Source of the DNA: Fidelibacterota bacterium
Lineage (GTDB): Bacteria; Fidelibacterota; UBA8477; JABMPR01
Direction of reading: 5' to 3'
Assembly (NCBI GenBank): GCA_016784025.1
Contig: JADHVL010000030.1
Coordinates: 1-37,947, forward strand
Length of the DNA stretch: 37,947 nt
Part shown: one piece after another, positions 34,353 to 37,947 of the stretch
How the letters are laid out: the number at the start of each line of letters is the position of its first letter
Position numbering within the stretch: the first letter of the stretch is position 1
The notes under the pieces: generated by a model
Databases searched by the model: none
Told to the model about the DNA's origin: nothing
The model's input: the letters and a program-made list of their open reading frames with translations, nothing else
Position numbers and translations under genes: made by a program

Positions 34353-36479
34353 ATGAGAACACCTAAAATTGCACACTTAAGCGTCATCTCACTACTTGTC
34401 ATGCTTTTCTCCTGTCAAACCCAGGTGGTAAACGAGGTGGTCTTCAAGTCACACGAATTAGATTTTAGTATAAATGTGGAAAACCATCTCGCAATCTTCT
34501 CAGACTCAGGGCAAATACATGTCTTTGAGGGGGTAAATCTATTATATCTGGCATCTAATGCACAGATATCAAAATTGACTATTGGAAAAAACTCACCTGA
34601 TCTCATGTTGCTCGATTCAAACAGACATTCAGAGCGGGATGCTGAATTAACTGCTAAAATCATGGCCTTAGATCCACCAGAAGATGCATTATGGGTGCTT
34701 TTTGAGTCTAATAGCTCTGAAGAAACAAGTTTTTCCCTGGAATACACCGCCACCTTTGATGCAGATGTCGCTGATGTCAAATTTTCAAACCAGAATGTGG
34801 GTCGGGAAGTCACAGCCACCATCCTGGAAAAGGGGGCTTACTTTAGCCCAGGTGCCTTTTATTATCCTCGTGGGGAAGACGGTCTCATGAGTTTTAAGGT
34901 GACGGCAACCATTCCCTCCAACTGGGAATCCATTGCCGATGGTAACAGTATTGCCAGTGTAACTGCAGGAGATACGAAAATTCAGAGCTGGATGAATCCA
35001 TATCAATCCGATGGCCTCATGTTTATGGCAGCTCCCTTTTGTGTCAAGCACGCCAAGGCCGGGAAAGCAGGAGAAGTAGATATCTACTGTTATTTCTTCG
35101 AGGAGGATACCAGTCTTTTTGAAACCTATTTACCCGCCACCGTTGACTACATGAATATGTACTCTGAATTAATTGGTGAATACCCCTATAAACGTTTTAC
35201 TGTGGCAGAAAACTTCTTCCCCACAGGTTATGGTATGCCAGCCTGGACTCTTCTGGGACAGCAAGTTATTCGTCTGCCGTTTATTGTCATGACATCCCTG
35301 GGACACGAAGTCCTTCACAATTGGTGGGGCAACAGCATTTATGTGGATTATGAGAATGGCAACTGGTGTGAAGGTCTCACGGTTTATGGCGCAGATTACC
35401 GTTATAAACTGAAACGTGGACCAGCAAGTGCCCGAGACTATCGCAAAGATATTCTCAAACAGTATAAGAGTTATGTCACCGAGGAGAATGAATTTCCTGT
35501 ACGTGAGTTCGAAGCACGCCACAACGCTGAGAGCCGTACCATCGGCTATAATAAAACCATGATGATCTTCCATATGATTGAAGAGATCATTGGCGAAGAA
35601 GCCTTTTTCCAGGCCTGGCGAGATGTCTTTGCCGAGAACAAAGGGCAACAGGTGTCCTGGGAGAAATGGCTTGATGCCTATGAAAAGTCATCAGGAGAGG
35701 ATCTGAGCTATATCATTCCCCAGTGGGTGGATCGGGTTGGAGCAGCCCGAATCAAGGTCGATCTTCTTGAGTCTGAGTTCGCCAATGAACAGACCAGAGT
35801 CAAATTCAAGGTGAACCAGTCCGGTAATGATCTATATGATCTTCAAATTCCAGTCCGCTTTATTGGGGTTGATGGTCAAGACGGTCAGGCTGAAATCACT
35901 GAGGCAGAAGCTACTTTTGAGTTTACTGTTGATGGCCAGGCAACCGCTTTTGAATTGGATCCTGACTACAACCTTTTCCGACATCTATTTCCCCAGGAAA
36001 TCGAAGCCACTGTGGCAGCAGCCATGGGCGCCCCGGAAAAACACTTCTGGTATTATGTGGATGGTGAACAGGAAGCATTCAAATCATTTGGAGATGCCCT
36101 TACCGAGGGCGATGTCACGCTGGCTTCTGCGGCTGATGCCGTGAGAGTAGGACTGGAAGGCAACTACGCTATTTTTGTACTGAATCCTACCCAGTTGCCA
36201 CCAGAGCTCTCCAAGATGATCCAAATGGATGAAACCAATATCGTTGTGAATGGTGAAAGTTTTCCACGAGATGGACATACATTTGTCCTGAGTTCCGATG
36301 AAGAAGAGATTGCCGCAAAAATGCTGGTGGTTATCTCAGATGATCTGGGGTCTTTACCTCGCATCGGTCAATTGATTCCCCATTACGGTAAATATTCTTA
36401 TCTGGTTTTTAAAGGTGCTCGCAATGCCGCCAAAGGTCAGTGGCCAGCGCTTACCAGCCCCTTAAGAGTAGAGCTGTAG
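34353..36479 (+). CDS. M1-like metallopeptidase lipoprotein, lacking the GAMEN motif
   Basis: A 708-residue protein with a lipoprotein signal (LLVMLFSC, lipid-modified Cys at about residue 23), so membrane-anchored outside the cytoplasm. The zinc site is HEVLHNWWGN (H318, E319, H322) with third ligand E340 in NWCEGLTVY, 17 rather than 18 residues after the HEXXH. The proton-donor region ESRTIGYNKTMMIFHMIEE fits M1. The exopeptidase GAMEN motif is replaced by GYGMPAWTLLG upstream of the zinc site. The N-terminal third is a beta-rich M1 domain and the C-terminal 180 residues form an extra domain I do not recognise. GAGG 6 bases before the ATG supports the start. Confidence 0.88.
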   Translation: MRTPKIAHLSVISLLVMLFSCQTQVVNEVVFKSHELDFSINVENHLAIFSDSGQIHVFEGVNLLYLASNAQISKLTIGKNSPDLMLLDSNRHSERDAELTAKIMALDPPEDALWVLFESNSSEETSFSLEYTATFDADVADVKFSNQNVGREVTATILEKGAYFSPGAFYYPRGEDGLMSFKVTATIPSNWESIADGNSIASVTAGDTKIQSWMNPYQSDGLMFMAAPFCVKHAKAGKAGEVDIYCYFFEEDTSLFETYLPATVDYMNMYSELIGEYPYKRFTVAENFFPTGYGMPAWTLLGQQVIRLPFIVMTSLGHEVLHNWWGNSIYVDYENGNWCEGLTVYGADYRYKLKRGPASARDYRKDILKQYKSYVTEENEFPVREFEARHNAESRTIGYNKTMMIFHMIEEIIGEEAFFQAWRDVFAENKGQQVSWEKWLDAYEKSSGEDLSYIIPQWVDRVGAARIKVDLLESEFANEQTRVKFKVNQSGNDLYDLQIPVRFIGVDGQDGQAEITEAEATFEFTVDGQATAFELDPDYNLFRHLFPQEIEATVAAAMGAPEKHFWYYVDGEQEAFKSFGDALTEGDVTLASAADAVRVGLEGNYAIFVLNPTQLPPELSKMIQMDETNIVVNGESFPRDGHTFVLSSDEEEIAAKMLVVISDDLGSLPRIGQLIPHYGKYSYLVFKGARNAAKGQWPALTSPLRVEL

Positions 36480-36666
36480 GAGAGGAACTCCTTTCTCTAT
36501 AAAGCTTAAGGAGCAGTCCCCGAAAGTGGGAATGCAAACCACGAATTATCTTACATGGCGCTTATTTGGCCTTATTGACGCCTGATAACCGGCTGAATTG
36601 ATCATTTTAATACCACCAGAAGACGATATTTGCTATTAAAAACCTTTCTTTGTGGCATCGGTTTTG

Positions 36667-36704
36667 CTAATATTCGACCCATAGTTCGAATAATCGAATA
36701 TTAG
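36667..36704 (+). promoter_or_regulatory. Nested inverted repeat, probable operator of the TetR gene
   Basis: CTAATATTCGA (36667-36677) and TCGAATATTAG (36694-36704) are perfect 11-base inverse arms around a 16-base spacer. Inside, TTCGA (36685-36689) and TCGAA (36694-36698) form a second, shorter inverted repeat with a four-base ATAA centre. The shared half-site TTCGA thus occurs three times. It lies 12 bases before the TetR ATG, where a repressor would block its own promoter. AT-rich positions nearby could be the -10, but I cannot fix it. Autoregulation is inferred from the family and the position. Confidence 0.75.
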
Positions 36705-36715
36705 GTTAAGGGAAT

Positions 36716-37312
36716 ATGCCAAATACAGCCACAACGATTCGAAAATCTGCCGAAAGAGCAGCTCGACAAGAGCTCATTCTACAAGGCGCCCTGGCCGTTT
36801 TTAAAGAAAAAGGCTTAGAGGGGGCGAAGATCGATGAGATTGCCCGCGTTTCCGGTTTTGGAAAAGCGACGCTCTATTATTACTTCACCTCAAAGGAAGA
36901 AATATTCAGTGCCCTCCTCCTCCATGGATGGCTGACTCTCTGGCGTGAACTGGAAGAAATCGCTGTGGGTGGTGACAGCCCACGTGCCACATTCATCTCC
37001 ATGTTAAAAAAGATCGCCGAGATGGTGAACACCGACCGCCCCCTCTATGAATTCCTTTTTCAGGCACCTCAATCTTATACTCGAGAAGAAAATGAACGCT
37101 CCGAATGGAAGGCCTATCAGAATCGCCTATATAAGGTATTAATGGAACTTATAGAGCAGGGCATCAAGCAGGGTGAATTTCCCCAAATGGAGCCCCGTTT
37201 GATTATGAAAGCCATGGGTGGTCTTTTTCACGGCCTGGTCTTTTTGGGCAAGGATCGTGACACAATTACAGAAAATGAAATAGAAGAAATGCTGGGCAGC
37301 CTGCTTGGATAA
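36716..37312 (+). CDS. TetR/AcrR-family transcriptional regulator
   Basis: A 198-residue protein. The N-terminal helix-turn-helix of the TetR family is complete: LILQGALAVFKEKGLEGAKIDEIARVSGFGKATLYYYFTSKEEIF (residues about 20-63, in pieces), with the recognition-helix pattern S-G-F-GKATLYYYF. The C-terminal helical domain (FEAPQ-like block QAPQSYTREEN, then GGLFHGLVFLGK) is variable, and its ligand is unknown. A purine-rich GGTTAAGGGAAT precedes the ATG at 36716. A nested inverted repeat just upstream is the likely operator. It precedes a secreted lectin-like gene with a 70-base gap, so that gene could be part of its regulon or merely adjacent. Confidence 0.92.
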   Translation: MPNTATTIRKSAERAARQELILQGALAVFKEKGLEGAKIDEIARVSGFGKATLYYYFTSKEEIFSALLLHGWLTLWRELEEIAVGGDSPRATFISMLKKIAEMVNTDRPLYEFLFQAPQSYTREENERSEWKAYQNRLYKVLMELIEQGIKQGEFPQMEPRLIMKAMGGLFHGLVFLGKDRDTITENEIEEMLGSLLG

Positions 37313-37382
37313 GCAGTTTGGACCCGCCAGCAATTCTATAAACATAGAATCAATAGAAACAACCAAGCGAGGAGATAAAGCC

Positions 37383-37947
37383 ATGCAAAGAAAAGCTACT
37401 ATTTTTACACTGATCCTATTGGCCATGACCTTCAGTCTGGCTTTTGGACAAGCCTATACAGAAGATTTTGAAGATGGTGACATCAGCGAATGGGCACAGT
37501 ACCGTGCAAATGAAGAAATGATTCAGGCAATTGATATGACCAGCGCCCCAGCCGTTCTCATTGGTGGTGGTGACAAAGTTGGATACATCCAGGATCTGGA
37601 CTATTCATACTCAGGCGCAGCCATCCTCCTTGATGGTGAAGTAACTGATGCCAATTACACCGTAGAAGCAGATGTTTATGTGTATGAAAATGCCTCAACT
37701 TCAGCTTACACAGGCATCGTGGCCTATGCTGACTCATCACACCAGGGACCTCACTCATATGGATATTATGTGAAACTCGTGGCTGACTTTGATGGTGACA
37801 ACCGCTTCCGTCTCTATAACAACCAGCTCAACTTTTCTACCTTCCAGTACAGTTTCCACAACGGTATTGACGCCTCTGGTGTAGACAAGACTGAAGGTTG
37901 GCACCACATGAAGGTTATTGTCAGCACCAACCCAGCCGACAGTACGG
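37383..37947 (+). CDS. Secreted LamG/concanavalin-like protein, N-terminal part (cut by window edge)
   Basis: An ATG at 37383 with GAGGAGAT about 8 bases upstream opens a frame that runs off the window after 188 residues. The signal peptide is MQRKATIFTLILLAMTFSLAFGQ. The mature protein starts AYTEDFEDGDISEW, the typical opening of secreted proteins that carry a laminin-G/concanavalin A-like beta-sandwich, with YTVEADVYVY, GIVAYADSSH, YYVKLVADFDGDNRFRLY and EGWHHMKVIVS in the pattern of that fold. Such domains often bind sugars, but no ligand can be named. The C-terminus, where a sorting domain might lie, is not in the window. Confidence 0.75.
   Translation, partial: MQRKATIFTLILLAMTFSLAFGQAYTEDFEDGDISEWAQYRANEEMIQAIDMTSAPAVLIGGGDKVGYIQDLDYSYSGAAILLDGEVTDANYTVEADVYVYENASTSAYTGIVAYADSSHQGPHSYGYYVKLVADFDGDNRFRLYNNQLNFSTFQYSFHNGIDASGVDKTEGWHHMKVIVSTNPADST

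Overview
The window looks like chromosomal DNA of a Gram-negative bacterium of the FCB/Fibrobacteres-Chlorobi-Bacteroidetes kind, possibly Marinimicrobia-like. This is an inference. It rests on lipid A genes (lpxB, lpxK), a DUF3078-type outer-surface protein, a giant choice-of-anchor-D/SdrD-like surface protein, and many exported proteins whose signal peptides end in A-Q or G-Q. No rRNA, complete tRNA, CRISPR array or prophage was found.

Layout. (1) 2-515: the 3' end of an IS110-type transposase running into an unknown minus-strand ORF. (2) 620-6311, minus strand: a large GAF/PAS sensor kinase of the HisKA_2 type, a stand-alone receiver protein, and an exported SpoIID/LytB-domain protein, probably one operon. 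(3) 6476-9550, plus strand: a DUF3078-like protein with a clear terminator, then a small cassette of a 78-residue secreted peptide, an exported probable beta-propeller protein and a MauE/DoxX-like membrane protein with a Cys-Gly-Cys motif. The peptide gene has a leader with three consecutive hairpins. (4) 9720-22004, minus strand: an exported M16C (PreP-like) metallopeptidase and a 3056-residue repetitive surface protein. (5) 22463-27423, minus strand: a YjbR/MmcQ-like protein, a stand-alone TrpF homologue, lpxK, a DUF374 acyltransferase, lpxB and a Gfo/Idh/MocA oxidoreductase. (6) 27879-36479, plus strand: M32 carboxypeptidase, SRPBCC protein, cofactor-independent phosphoglycerate mutase, exported two-domain M16 peptidase and an M1-like lipoprotein peptidase. 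(7) 36716-37947, plus strand: a TetR-family regulator with a nested inverted-repeat operator candidate, then the start of a secreted lectin-like protein cut by the window edge.

How they fit together. The Gfo/Idh-lpxB-DUF374-lpxK run is an outer-membrane lipid A block. Three exported metallopeptidases (M16C, M16, M1) plus cytoplasmic M32 point to heavy peptide turnover. The strongest candidates for something undescribed are the peptide/propeller/MauE cassette with its structured leader, the 6-6-4 repeat plan of the giant protein, and lpxB, whose conserved N-terminus has no ATG, GTG or TTG start.
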